A stretch of 64,000 nt of DNA from Paenibacillus paeoniae (GTDB taxonomy: Bacteria; Bacillota; Bacilli; Paenibacillales; Paenibacillaceae): positions 434,001 through 498,000 of the forward strand of contig NZ_QUBQ01000002.1 in the NCBI RefSeq assembly GCF_003388735.1, written 5' to 3'. How positions within the stretch are numbered: position 1 is the stretch's first letter; each line of letters begins with the position of its first letter. Both the position numbers and the translations under genes were made by a program. Shown in pieces: positions 14,430 to 23,745 of the stretch. The notes beneath the pieces were generated by a model. That model ran no database searches. It had not been told where the DNA came from and saw only the letters and a list, made by a program, of their open reading frames with translations.

Positions 14430-16595
14430 TTATATTTGTCCAACTAGTCGCTCCATTTTTTCAGCATATTGAACTGGCACATAAAGCGCAAAAGCAGGGC
14501 TGTAGTAATTTATTTCAGGCATATTTTTGGGTCTGATAAAGTGTATCTGTAACTGCATTACTCCACTTCTTGAGACAGAAACCATGCTACTATCTCCTGG
14601 GTAGTAAGTCTCACTTCCTGGAGTAGAGTTTCTACCTTGGAATAATTGATTTATTTTTCCTGTACTACTTATAGTACGAGTTTCATGCTCTTTGTCTCTT
14701 ATCCATAAGATATCAACCACGGGATTAATTTCACTCTTTATTATTGCTTCCTCCAGTTTATTGAAAAAGGCACTATCTAAATTGCTACTCTGTGGAAAAA
14801 ACAAGTTTCCTAATAAACTATTTTTAACTTCAAAGAAATTTAATCCTTTTATCAATACATGTTTATTTACTCCGCGATGATTTAATAACTCAATTAAATC
14901 ATGATGCTTTTCTCTAAAATCATTAATATACGCGATGTTACGTTCTACACTTGAGCGATTTAACAAGAGTAAATCTTGTTTATTCCATTCAGAAAAACTA
15001 AATCGTTCAGCTTTAGCTACATTTTTTCGAGTCATAGTAAGCATTTTGTTAGCTAAAACAAAAACTCGAGGTATCTCCTTAAAAGGAATTCCTCTATGTT
15101 CCGCACGTTCAATTGTTGCCCATAGGTCATCATCATGTTCTAATATAGATGAAAAGTCATCTTTAATAGGCTGTGTTGTAAAAACTCTGCACACATCCAG
15201 AAAACTGCGTTTATAACCAAACCACCTTGCTCGCTGTTCTGTGTTATCTACATTTGATACTCCACGTGCTCGTCTAATAATGTACGTTACTGCTAAACCT
15301 TTGATTGTTAATCCACGTTCAACTAAATTACCGCCTACAAAGATATTAATTTTGTAAAATCTTGAATTCTCACTTGCGTCTTCATCCCCGTTACAAATAT
15401 GAGCGTCCGGACACATTACAATGCACTCCAGAATATTCTTCTCTAATTCATTGAAACTTGGGAGTATTACTCCATCATTTTTGAAATCAAGATAAGCATT
15501 ATATAAATGAGTTAAAAGACTTTGATATGATATATCATCTATGCCTTCGAGCTTAGTCCGAGCTATATCCGTCCATTCATTTAGTACACTATTTACTTTT
15601 CTCAATACAATTTGATGGTCAAATTTCCGCTGGCTCGGGTGAATTAACATAGCATGATTACCACTATCTGCACGATATCTTCTAACTGCACCACCGACAA
15701 AGAAAGTAGCAAGGGCCTTGTAGAAGGAGATGGGCAAACCCATATCTTCTAAAATATTTGGCTCACTGTCAGGAATTAATTTAATGTAGGTATCCTGATT
15801 CTCACCATGAAATTCTTCTAGTCCACAATAATCATCTCCTGGGTATACCAATGAACCAAAATCAGGCGATAATTGATCACATGTTTTTATTAGAATATTT
15901 GCTTGTGGAGTTGCAGTAATAGATAAAAAGCAATGTCTCTTTAGACGTTCCTTTAGGGTAACAGCTGCTTCATATGTTGCACTCATAGAGTTACGAGATA
16001 CTTGCGTATTAAGTGTTGCTTGGTCCCCCTCATCATCAATGACTAATGTTGGAACATTGCATAATATAGGGTCAGAAAAAATCCTTGTAATTGTATTTAT
16101 TCTAACCCTACCTTTTAAACCAACTATTACAACTTTTCTCTTTTCAATTATAAATTGTTTTATCGCTGCTGGATTAAGAATAGATTCATTTGCGTTTGTA
16201 GCCAAAATCACTAGTTTTTCTACTGGAATGTTGCTAAAGTAAGAGCTGATCCGTGCTACATTCTGTCCTAAAAGTATATTCTTTGTACCACCTAAGACCA
16301 CAATAATATCGTAGTTATTGTCGAAAGCTAAAGCCATCAATGAGATAAAATTTGACGTTTTTCCGCTCTGTACCTTTCCAATTACGATCCCAGTTTTTGA
16401 ATTTGGAGCCTCATCTTTAGGATTAGGACAATTCGAAAGGATATTTATTGAATTTTGAAAAATTTTATCTATGGCATTTAAAGGTATTTCATCCTTAATC
16501 AATTGTTCTGTCATCTTCTTACGAAAAAAACCATCAGAAATAATAGGCCAGTTATTATGATTACTTTTTATTTTCATTTCAATAGTATTTTCCAT
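14430..16595 (-). CDS. Z1-domain helicase-like ATPase
   Basis: 721 residues from ATG 16595, which follows AAAGGAGG; the frame is open to 16628 but that start lacks a site. Walker A is 'GKVQSGKTS' (residues 73-81), Walker B 'LVIDDEGDQATLN', then 'SITATPQANIL' like a helicase motif III, and in the C-terminal half 'GGNLVERGLTIKGLAVTYII' and 'QRARWFGYK', matching motifs V and VI with an arginine finger. These are the marks of the Z1 superfamily of endonuclease-associated ATPases. It would translocate on or remodel DNA for the PD-(D/E)XK partner. It starts 16 bases after the MORC-like gene. Length and motifs look intact. Confidence 0.85.
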   Translation of the reverse strand: MENTIEMKIKSNHNNWPIISDGFFRKKMTEQLIKDEIPLNAIDKIFQNSINILSNCPNPKDEAPNSKTGIVIGKVQSGKTSNFISLMALAFDNNYDIIVVLGGTKNILLGQNVARISSYFSNIPVEKLVILATNANESILNPAAIKQFIIEKRKVVIVGLKGRVRINTITRIFSDPILCNVPTLVIDDEGDQATLNTQVSRNSMSATYEAAVTLKERLKRHCFLSITATPQANILIKTCDQLSPDFGSLVYPGDDYCGLEEFHGENQDTYIKLIPDSEPNILEDMGLPISFYKALATFFVGGAVRRYRADSGNHAMLIHPSQRKFDHQIVLRKVNSVLNEWTDIARTKLEGIDDISYQSLLTHLYNAYLDFKNDGVILPSFNELEKNILECIVMCPDAHICNGDEDASENSRFYKINIFVGGNLVERGLTIKGLAVTYIIRRARGVSNVDNTEQRARWFGYKRSFLDVCRVFTTQPIKDDFSSILEHDDDLWATIERAEHRGIPFKEIPRVFVLANKMLTMTRKNVAKAERFSFSEWNKQDLLLLNRSSVERNIAYINDFREKHHDLIELLNHRGVNKHVLIKGLNFFEVKNSLLGNLFFPQSSNLDSAFFNKLEEAIIKSEINPVVDILWIRDKEHETRTISSTGKINQLFQGRNSTPGSETYYPGDSSMVSVSRSGVMQLQIHFIRPKNMPEINYYSPAFALYVPVQYAEKMERLVGQI

Positions 16596-16611
16596 CAATG
16601 AAGCCTCCTTT

Positions 16612-18204
16612 CTAAGATTGTAATGCAAGATCCGCCAAAATATTATTCATTTTATTTCTAATTGAACTTGCCTCTACTCGCCCATCGTGTGATATTTTAA
16701 GAGCCTCAATTTCTGCTAAAATGATTGCAATTACTAATTTCGTCATAACCACACTGAACTCTTTATTGTCTATAAATGGTTTGAAAAAGGTATGCCTCAT
16801 ATTTAATTTAATTTTATATACTTCATCCATCGATTTAGACAAGGTAACCCATGGAGACAGTTGGTTAGATGTTTCAAACTCAACGATGAAAGTATATTTA
16901 ATTTTCATGTATTCAAAATTTGTTTGATAACTAGTTGGTCCACTAATTATTAAACCTCTATCGATAGCGCTTTCATTAACATCGCGTTTCATATTACTTG
17001 CTTCAGTTTGATTAAGATCCTTATCTGATTTGGAATTTGAATTTTCTGAAGATGCAATCTCACTACTTGCGCCTATAAAAGGCTCCACGCTAACTTGCTG
17101 AATGATATGAGCTTTTTTTAACCCCTCAACAACTTTCCCAATAACATCTGTTGTTTGGACTCGTTGCCGTACCCGAATTTGTTCTGCCTTTGCCCGAAAA
17201 GGCTTTGAATATTTTTGTAACTTTTCTATAAATTTTTCTTCCAAACCACTTGTATGCCAGTCAAAGTCGTCTTTTGCCTGCGTGACAGGCCAGTTATCCA
17301 TATGAAGTTCACCAAAAAGCCGCTGGGATGGGTATAAATTTGAATCGCCAAAAAGCTCTATCGGCCTGTAATTCTTTTCTGGTCCTCCCACAATAACCCG
17401 CCCTCTTCTAAGAAGGGTGAATCCAGCATCTCTTACACTGGCAGGTATTCTAATTGCAATAAACCCTTTAACTGTAAGTTCTTTTCCTTCATGGTCTATA
17501 CTAAAATCAATATCTTTTTTCCAGCGTTCCACACTACCGTCAGCCAACTCTTCTTCGTAAATAACGGGATCAATATATTTTAATTCTGTTCCATTATAAG
17601 TAATAACTACCTCACAACTTCTTAAATCATGCCTATAAATGTTACCCAAAAGTTCTTTAATCTTTGAAACCGTTCGAGGAGCTGTAAGCTTTTTATTCAG
17701 GTTTTCTATTTTAATTATAGTATAGTGCTCAGAAGTATTAGCTTCAAAAATATCTGCGTCTATTTCATCAATACTCTCGTCCCTTAGCTTATCTACATCA
17801 ATAGTTGCGCTATATCCAAATTCTGAACCTAACTGAGTTGAAACAACACTCCATTTTTTCCCAAACCAACATGCAGCAGTTTTTAGCCCCATGCCAAATT
17901 CATTCCGCCCCTCCGTATTTTGAGGTGTCTTATCCAAGATTATTGCTCTCTCAAAATCTTCCCATTCCATCCCAAATGCAGAGTCCGTAATTGTTAAAAT
18001 GTCATTACCATCAGCGTTACTCTCATAAGAGATATTAATAGCTAATTTTTGGAAGTCCGATGATGCCAATAATTCTTCTTTATGGTCAAAATAACTTTGT
18101 GTGGAATTGTCCACAAATTCTGCAATAGCCGTCCATGGCTGATAACTAAGTCGCTTATATGTTGCATAAACAGCACTAGTGGGACGAATATTAATCTTCG
18201 CCAT
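16612..18204 (-). CDS. MORC/MutL-like GHKL ATPase
   Basis: 530 residues from ATG 18204 (AAGGTG upstream); the longer frame to 18258 has no site. GHKL motifs are intact: 'AIAEFVDNSTQS' (Glu29, Asp32, Asn33: the Mg-ATP N-box), 'LTITDSAFGM' (D-x-A-x-G), 'NEFGMGLKTAACWFGKKW' (the ATP-lid G-x-x-G-x-G type) and a later 'LLRRGRVIVGG' in the S5-like transducer. The tail carries a Ser/Asn-rich linker and a second domain ending in a helical 'AIILAEIEALK'. Prokaryotic MORC-like proteins are known from predicted restriction systems, where ATP-driven dimer clamping on DNA is assumed. It begins 72 bases after the methyltransferase stop. Confidence 0.85.
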   Translation of the reverse strand: MAKINIRPTSAVYATYKRLSYQPWTAIAEFVDNSTQSYFDHKEELLASSDFQKLAINISYESNADGNDILTITDSAFGMEWEDFERAIILDKTPQNTEGRNEFGMGLKTAACWFGKKWSVVSTQLGSEFGYSATIDVDKLRDESIDEIDADIFEANTSEHYTIIKIENLNKKLTAPRTVSKIKELLGNIYRHDLRSCEVVITYNGTELKYIDPVIYEEELADGSVERWKKDIDFSIDHEGKELTVKGFIAIRIPASVRDAGFTLLRRGRVIVGGPEKNYRPIELFGDSNLYPSQRLFGELHMDNWPVTQAKDDFDWHTSGLEEKFIEKLQKYSKPFRAKAEQIRVRQRVQTTDVIGKVVEGLKKAHIIQQVSVEPFIGASSEIASSENSNSKSDKDLNQTEASNMKRDVNESAIDRGLIISGPTSYQTNFEYMKIKYTFIVEFETSNQLSPWVTLSKSMDEVYKIKLNMRHTFFKPFIDNKEFSVVMTKLVIAIILAEIEALKISHDGRVEASSIRNKMNNILADLALQS

Positions 18205-18276
18205 TAAGCACACCTTCTCTCTAATTATTCCAATAAAAAAAGAAAGATTAATTCTCAAAATTACCCCATCGTATCT

Positions 18277-19593
18277 TTAAACAGCCTGTATCTGCTGCTT
18301 TGATATAGGATTAGCGTTTTCTTTTTCTTCCTCTAATATTAAAGATCGAGCAATTCTATGAACTACTTCAACATTTAAAGCATTGCCTAGAGCTTTATAT
18401 GCAGATGTTAACCCCTCTGGTAAATATCTCAAATCCTCCATGCTTTGAAGCCGGGCACATTCCTTTGGAGTCATATATCTATTTTCCCAGGCAATTATAG
18501 GGACTTGTGTGGCAGTCATTGCAACTAGAGAAGGTGAAGTAGTCGGCCATTTGGCTCTAAGTCCCGATGCTCTACATTGCAATACTAAGTTAGTTAGGTT
18601 TCTTTCTGCACCCTTACAATTCCATTCAAACTTTTGAAAACTTGAAGGAAAGTCTAAAATATTCGGGAGCCACTCATCAATCCATTCTTTATTGTCCTCA
18701 TATAGTTGACGATTTTGTTTAATAAAACGAATTTTCCAGTCAGGAAATTTATCTTCTTTTGTCCGTGCATATGACGGGAGAGTTGAAAAGAGTTCCTCAT
18801 CAGTTAGGGATTCTAGAGACTTGCCATGGGCCCCCAAATACCTTCTAAGTTTTTCAGCACCCATCTTCCAAGGGGTCTCTTCTTCAAATGGATACGTTGC
18901 GCCAAATTCCATTGACCAGATTGGAAACGAAGGAAGATTTACAGTCTCAGGATAAGTATCAAGAAACAGTTGCCATGCAGCAATACACCTAATTACTTGG
19001 TCAGATAAATATCTAGCGCCAGCTGGTAAGGAATCAAGTACAGACCTAATTGTAATCTCCCTCTCACCAATTTGCTTTTCTGGCCATGTAAAGTGAGCAA
19101 GTCCCTTTCTGCTCCCAACTATAAAAACACGTTCACGTATCTGGGGTATCCCAAACCAGTGTGGAGATATTTTTTTTATGTCTACTTCGTAACCTAAATC
19201 AGTTAGAATTTTTTTGGCAATTATCCAAGTCCTGCCATCATCGTGTCGTTCAAAGTTTGCAACATTCTCAAGCATAATATAAGTTGGTTTACGTAGTCTT
19301 AATATCTTGATAATATGATAAAAAAGATCTCCTGATTTTTCATCTTTAAAGCCATTTTGTTCACCAGCTTTTGAGAACGGCTGGCAGGGAAAGCCACCAC
19401 ATAAAATATCATGTTCAGGTACTTCTTTAGCTTTAATTGCTTTTATGTCTCCCCCAGGTAATAAACCGTGGTTTTGTAAATAAATTTTTCTTAAACCTTC
19501 ATCAATTTCTGATGCAAATACACATTCATGACCATCCTTCGATAATGCTAAATTGAACCCACCCAAACCTGCAAATAAATCTATGAATTTCAT
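18277..19593 (-). CDS. DNA (cytosine-5)-methyltransferase
   Basis: 438 residues, first gene of the operon. Motif I 'FIDLFAGLGGFNLAL' (SAM), motif IV 'GGFPCQPFSKAG' with nucleophile Cys70, motif VI 'LENVANF', motif VIII 'QIRERVFIVG', and motif X 'ALGNALNVEVV' near the C-terminus are all present in normal order. The target recognition region (about 200-370) is long and contains 'WKMGAEKLRRYLGAHGKSLE'. It would make 5-methylcytosine at an unknown site and protect host DNA from the linked nuclease. GGTGG precedes ATG 19593 by 8 bases. A LexA-like palindrome lies 161 bases upstream. Base composition is richer in A and T than the flanking core genes. Confidence 0.95.
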   Translation of the reverse strand: MKFIDLFAGLGGFNLALSKDGHECVFASEIDEGLRKIYLQNHGLLPGGDIKAIKAKEVPEHDILCGGFPCQPFSKAGEQNGFKDEKSGDLFYHIIKILRLRKPTYIMLENVANFERHDDGRTWIIAKKILTDLGYEVDIKKISPHWFGIPQIRERVFIVGSRKGLAHFTWPEKQIGEREITIRSVLDSLPAGARYLSDQVIRCIAAWQLFLDTYPETVNLPSFPIWSMEFGATYPFEEETPWKMGAEKLRRYLGAHGKSLESLTDEELFSTLPSYARTKEDKFPDWKIRFIKQNRQLYEDNKEWIDEWLPNILDFPSSFQKFEWNCKGAERNLTNLVLQCRASGLRAKWPTTSPSLVAMTATQVPIIAWENRYMTPKECARLQSMEDLRYLPEGLTSAYKALGNALNVEVVHRIARSLILEEEKENANPISKQQIQAV

Positions 19594-19753
19594 TTATTTC
19601 CACCGCCATTAATTTATTCAGAAGAAGTATAAATTTCTCTCTCCAGAGCAAAAAACTCAACAGAGATGGATAATTACATAATTCTACATTTTCCTCATAA
19701 TTCCTGTACAATCAACGCATTTTAAAAAAGTTATTAAAATCGGTGATAAAAAT

Positions 19754-19767
19754 CGAACTGGAGTTCG
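19754..19767. promoter_or_regulatory. LexA-like palindrome upstream of the methyltransferase operon
   Basis: CGAACTGGAGTTCG has the CGAAC-N4-GTTCG arms of the Gram-positive LexA (DinR) box; the four central bases (TGGA) depart from the usual RNRY preference. It lies in AT-rich promoter-like DNA next to TATACG on the minus strand. It could instead be an operator for an unknown control protein. Confidence 0.45.
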
Positions 19768-19826
19768 TATACTTTTATTTTATAGAGTTATGCTGCTACA
19801 ATCAATAAATAATATTAAAAAATGAA

Positions 19827-19864
19827 AAGTCGACGTTTGGATAGTGGTCATCCAACGTCGGCTT
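19827..19864 (-). terminator. Terminator of the rlmCD transcript
   Basis: Long stem AAGCCGACGTTGGAT / ATCCAAACGTCGACTT (one bulge) read on the minus strand and followed by TTTCATTTTTT. It separates rlmCD from the island operon, which needs its own promoter. Confidence 0.8.
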
Positions 19865-19990
19865 CTTCATTCTCCCTTATTCACTTTTACTCTGCTCTCT
19901 CTACAGTTTACGGCAAATTTAAGGCAACTCTCTAAAATCGTCCTGTTACACTCATTTTAGAAAAACTGTACAACATGAATCCCTTGTACA

Positions 19991-21463
19991 TCAAACCTTC
20001 TCATCCTCTATACCATCCCGCTCCAACAAAGCCACACTCTCCACATGAACCGTCCAAGGAAACATATCCACCGGAGTCACTTCCACCGTCTTATACCCAC
20101 CATCCTCCAGGATGCGCAGATCACGCGCTAGCGTGGATGGATTACAGCTCACGTAGACGACGCGCTTCGGCTGGAGCGCGAGGATCGTCTCCAGCAGCGC
20201 CGGGTCGCAGCCCTTGCGCGGCGGGTCGACGACGACGACGTCGGCTTCTACGCCTTCCTTGCGCCAGCGAGGCATGACGACCTCGGCGGGACCCGCTTCG
20301 AAGCTGGCGTTATCGATGCCGTTCAGCGCCGCGTTGCGCTTCGCGTCTTCGATCGCCTCCGGCACAATCTCGACGCCGTAGACATGGCCGGCTTGTCTCG
20401 CCAGGAATAGCGAGATCGTACCAATGCCGCAATACGCGTCAATGACCCTCTCCTTGCCGCTAAGCGCCGCATATTCCACCGCCTTGCGGTACAGAGCCAC
20501 CGTCTGAGCCGGATTGATCTGATAGAACGAGCGCGCCGAGATCGCGAATCGAATCCCATCCAGCTCATCATAGATGAACTCACTTCCCCACAGGACGCGT
20601 GTCTCATCACCGAAGATCGCGTTCGTATGCTCTTCGTTCACGTTCTGCACGATGCTCTTCAGTCCCGGCAGCGAAGCGCGCAGATGCTCGATCCACTCCG
20701 GCTGGCGAGGCAGCCTCTTGCCGTTCGTCACAAGCACGACCATAATCTCGCCCGTCACAACGCCGGTCCGAGCCATAATATGGCGCAGGACACCCTTGCC
20801 CGTCGATTCATCGTACGGCTGGATACGCAGCTCACGCGCAACCTTCTTCACGACGCGAACGACCTCGTCGTTATGCTCATGCTGAATCAGGCAATCATCC
20901 ATATCGATAATGCGGTGAGTACCGCGCGCGTAGAAGCCGGCAACCAGCTCGCCATTCTCCCCTGCCGCACCGACAGGCACAGCCGCCTTGTTGCGATAGC
21001 GCCACGGATCATCCATACCGATGGTCGGATGTACGATAACGCCATCCTGAGCGTCTTTCTCACCAACCACGCTTAGCTTGCCAATGCGCGTCAAGTTATC
21101 GATGACATGCTGCCGCTTCCAGGCTAGCTGCGCTTCATAGTCGAAGTGCTGCAACTGGCAGCCACCGCATTCCTTGTAGATATCGCATGGCGGGTTAATG
21201 CGATCCGGGCTGGCCTTCACCAGCTCCTGCAAGCGAGCGTAGCCGTATTGCTTCTTCAGCTTCATAACACGCACGCGCGCCTGCTCGCCGGGAAGCCCTC
21301 CCTGAACAAAAAGGGTAAAGCCGTTCGCCCGGCCCACCCCGTCACCATCATGTGTCAGGCCGACCAGGTCGACTGTGACTTCTTCATTTTTTTGAAACGG
21401 AGTGTTGTAGCTCGCCTTAGTCGGTCTTACGCTCCTCGCGCTTCTTCCAGATTTTCTAGTCAT
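19991..21463 (-). CDS. rlmCD: 23S rRNA (uracil-5-)-methyltransferase, RlmCD/TrmA family
   Basis: 490 residues. An N-terminal TRAM domain (about 20-80, 'VDLVGLTHDGDGVGRANGF') precedes the iron-sulfur Cys cluster ('CDIYKECGGCQLQH', with a later 'DDCLIQ'). The methyltransferase core shows 'SARSFYQINPAQ', 'DAYCGIGTISLFLA' (SAM), 'DPPRKGCDP' and '[13 protein letters not shown]' with the catalytic Cys. It makes 5-methyluridine in 23S rRNA. ATG 21463 follows GGAGAAATT. Its 3' end was probably rebuilt when the neighbouring island inserted, since a diverged copy of this end lies at 11165-11360. In B. subtilis the orthologue yefA also follows yerQ/dgkB and borders a recombinase and methyltransferase island. 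Confidence 0.93.
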   Translation of the reverse strand: MTRKSGRSARSVRPTKASYNTPFQKNEEVTVDLVGLTHDGDGVGRANGFTLFVQGGLPGEQARVRVMKLKKQYGYARLQELVKASPDRINPPCDIYKECGGCQLQHFDYEAQLAWKRQHVIDNLTRIGKLSVVGEKDAQDGVIVHPTIGMDDPWRYRNKAAVPVGAAGENGELVAGFYARGTHRIIDMDDCLIQHEHNDEVVRVVKKVARELRIQPYDESTGKGVLRHIMARTGVVTGEIMVVLVTNGKRLPRQPEWIEHLRASLPGLKSIVQNVNEEHTNAIFGDETRVLWGSEFIYDELDGIRFAISARSFYQINPAQTVALYRKAVEYAALSGKERVIDAYCGIGTISLFLARQAGHVYGVEIVPEAIEDAKRNAALNGIDNASFEAGPAEVVMPRWRKEGVEADVVVVDPPRKGCDPALLETILALQPKRVVYVSCNPSTLARDLRILEDGGYKTVEVTPVDMFPWTVHVESVALLERDGIEDEKV

Positions 21464-21502
21464 AATTTCTCCGTTCTCTCTAGCTTGCTATGGACTGTCC
21501 TA

Positions 21503-22411
21503 TTAACGGTACGTCGATACACCCGTCTCGTCTGCGAAGATACGCAGATGCGAAGGCAGCACCGAGAAGTGGGCTGGCAATACGCCGCCGTATTCACCGT
21601 CAAGGTTAATCTGTACGTAATCCGGTGTCGTTACCTTCAGACTATTCGTGCGCAAATGAATGACATGCGGATCTGACAAGTGCTCGCCTCGAAGAGCCAG
21701 CGTAACAAGCCGGATAAACTCCGCCAAGTTCATCTTCCGAATCAGCAGCACGTCGAGCAAGCCGTCATCCAGCTTGGAATCCGGTGCAAGACGCTCGAAG
21801 CCCCCTACGGAGTTGCTGTTACAGATCAGGAACATCATAAACTCATCGTGAAATTCACCGACGCCCTCTGCCACAAATTTCAGCTCGGTCGGACGCAGAC
21901 GTGTCATCTTCTCCAGACCCTTCATATAATAAGCCAATTGCCCAACCATCGTCTTCAGCTTGCTTGGCACATCATAGGTCAGCTCTGTTAGTGATCCGCC
22001 GCCGGCAATATTAATGAAATAACGCTCATTCGCCACGCCCACATCGACTGGTCTTGTATATTGGCCGATGATGAGATCGCATGCGTATTCCCAATGCTTC
22101 GGAATGCCCGTCGCTCGCGCAAAGTCATTCGTTGTTCCGACAGGCAGTATGCCCAGAGGCGGACGGTTCGGCTTATTCGCCAGACCGTTGATGACCTCAT
22201 AGAGCGTCCCGTCGCCGCCCGCCGCGATGATCATATCATAGCCTCGATCCGCCGCATCGGCAGCAGCAAGCGTGGCGTCACCTTCTCCAATCGTAGCATG
22301 ACAGGTCGCCTCAATACCGCCTTGGTCAAGCCGCTGCAAAATATCCGGGAGCCGTTTTTTCATCTCTTCTCTTCCGGATGTCGGATTATAGATTAGCCTC
22401 GCGCGTTTCAT
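21503..22411 (-). CDS. dagK: Diacylglycerol kinase (YegS/DgkB family)
   Basis: About 302 residues from ATG 22411; the frame runs further up but AAGGAGG lies 11 bases before this start. Motifs of the family: 'RLIYNPTSGREE', the nucleotide loop 'IIAAGGDGTLYEVINGL', 'LGILPVGTTNDFARAT' and 'DDGLLDVLLIRKM'. It phosphorylates diacylglycerol released during lipoteichoic acid synthesis so that it re-enters phospholipid synthesis. It lies 26 bases after the CbiX-like gene and 39 before rlmCD, the same order of dgkB and rlmCD as in B. subtilis. Confidence 0.93.
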   Translation of the reverse strand: MKRARLIYNPTSGREEMKKRLPDILQRLDQGGIEATCHATIGEGDATLAAADAADRGYDMIIAAGGDGTLYEVINGLANKPNRPPLGILPVGTTNDFARATGIPKHWEYACDLIIGQYTRPVDVGVANERYFINIAGGGSLTELTYDVPSKLKTMVGQLAYYMKGLEKMTRLRPTELKFVAEGVGEFHDEFMMFLICNSNSVGGFERLAPDSKLDDGLLDVLLIRKMNLAEFIRLVTLALRGEHLSDPHVIHLRTNSLKVTTPDYVQINLDGEYGGVLPAHFSVLPSHLRIFADETGVSTYR

Positions 22412-22437
22412 TGCAACTCGCTCCTCCTTATGGAACA

Positions 22438-23211
22438 CTAGCAATAACCGTTTCGGGACAGCCAGTCGGTCATCTGCCGTTTGAGCCAATTCTCGATAGC
22501 TGGATGAGGCAGCATGGCGCGGCTGTTGTACCGGTAGGCTAATCCTTGAAGCCTTGCGGGTATTACTTTATTCGTGAAATATCCTTGACTCAGAAAAACA
22601 GGTACAACGATGACATCATCGACTTCACTCTGCTGCTGGAGCGCATCCAGCTTGCCCGCTGCTTGATCGGGCAGCAGCATCGCATAATCCGCCTTACGGA
22701 ATCCGCCGCGCCTCCCTACACGCTCGGCAAGACCGGACAATCCGGTCTGCCAACGCTCATGGAAGACAGGCTCCTTGCTGCCATGGCCAATCAGCAGCAC
22801 GGCCTCCCGTTCCGGGCACGTCGACAGCTCCTGAATATGCGACCACAGCATCTCTGCGATGTCTTCGTCATCGTCAATCGGGGAGCCGTAATGCACATTC
22901 GCCTCCACACGAAACAAACCCAAGTCTCCTTCAAAATCAGTCAACGGGGAAAATCCAAACGCTTGACCGATCTCATCGACATGGGTGCTGCCGGAAGAAA
23001 CGAATAACGGGAGTACGAACATGTCCGTTACTCCCTGTTTCTCTAGCTCGTCTATACCATCCTGAATAAGTCTTCCTCCGACGATCTCCAGAAACGCAGA
23101 AACAACGGGCACGTTCATGCTGCCCGATGCTTGGCGTACGGCTTCATCTAAAAGGTTAACCCAATTATTTTCCCTGGAACCGTGACTAACGACCAGAATG
23201 CCGGGATTCAT
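22438..23211 (-). CDS. CbiX/SirB-type sirohydrochlorin chelatase
   Basis: 257 residues with two CbiX half-domains. The first opens 'GILVVSHGSRENNWVN' with the metal-binding His and has 'FVLPLFVSSGSTHVDEI'; the second has 'AVLLIGHGSKEPVFH' and 'DVIVVPVFLSQGYFT'. Enzymes of this type insert Co2+ or Fe2+ into sirohydrochlorin (cobalamin or siroheme route). No other cobalamin or siroheme gene is nearby, so metal and pathway stay open. The gene starts 14 bases after yerC and leads into dagK. Confidence 0.85.
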   Translation of the reverse strand: MNPGILVVSHGSRENNWVNLLDEAVRQASGSMNVPVVSAFLEIVGGRLIQDGIDELEKQGVTDMFVLPLFVSSGSTHVDEIGQAFGFSPLTDFEGDLGLFRVEANVHYGSPIDDDEDIAEMLWSHIQELSTCPEREAVLLIGHGSKEPVFHERWQTGLSGLAERVGRRGGFRKADYAMLLPDQAAGKLDALQQQSEVDDVIVVPVFLSQGYFTNKVIPARLQGLAYRYNSRAMLPHPAIENWLKRQMTDWLSRNGYC

Positions 23212-23225
23212 ATGGAGCCCTTCCC

Positions 23226-23522
23226 CTAGCGGCCCAGTCTCTCTAATGTCATCTTATATCCATCGTTGCCGTAGTTCAGACAACGCTTAACCCTCGAGAT
23301 TGTCGCTGTGCTGGCACCCGTCTCCGCTTCGATCTGGTTATAGGTGCTGCCTTTGCCAAGCATACGGGCTACCTCCAGTCGTTGGGACAACGATTGAATC
23401 TCATTAACCGTACACAAATCATCAAAGAAAACATAACATTCCTCAACCGATTTCAATGTAAGGATGGCTTCAAATAATTGGTCTATTGCTTTATCATTCA
23501 GCTTCTTCAGCTGCATTCGCAT
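23226..23522 (-). CDS. yerC: YerC/TrpR-related DNA-binding protein
   Basis: 98 residues. The helix-turn-helix is plain: 'FDDLCTVNEIQSLSQRLEVA', 'LGKGSTYNQIEAETGASTAT', 'ISRVKRCLNYGNDGY'. This is the YerC/YecD branch of the TrpR-like fold, small repressors of uncertain target. It is the first gene of a yerC-cbiX-dagK run with short gaps. The AAAG/GGAG-like site before ATG 23522 is modest. Confidence 0.88.
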   Translation of the reverse strand: MRMQLKKLNDKAIDQLFEAILTLKSVEECYVFFDDLCTVNEIQSLSQRLEVARMLGKGSTYNQIEAETGASTATISRVKRCLNYGNDGYKMTLERLGR

Positions 23523-23745
23523 TCACTCCCATGAGTACTATTGCTATCATTGTAAAGGTTTAAGGATTATTTTTCAAACGTTACCGTATTCACGCTTTAT
23601 AGGATGTAAGAAGAAAGCCCGTCTGATGCGGCATTGTCATCCTGCGACAGGGCATATATCTATAATTTTATTCCAAATCCGGGCATTCGTCCAATCCACT
23701 GTATCGCCTATCCCATAGACTATTAAAAAAAGGGTTGTGATCTCC

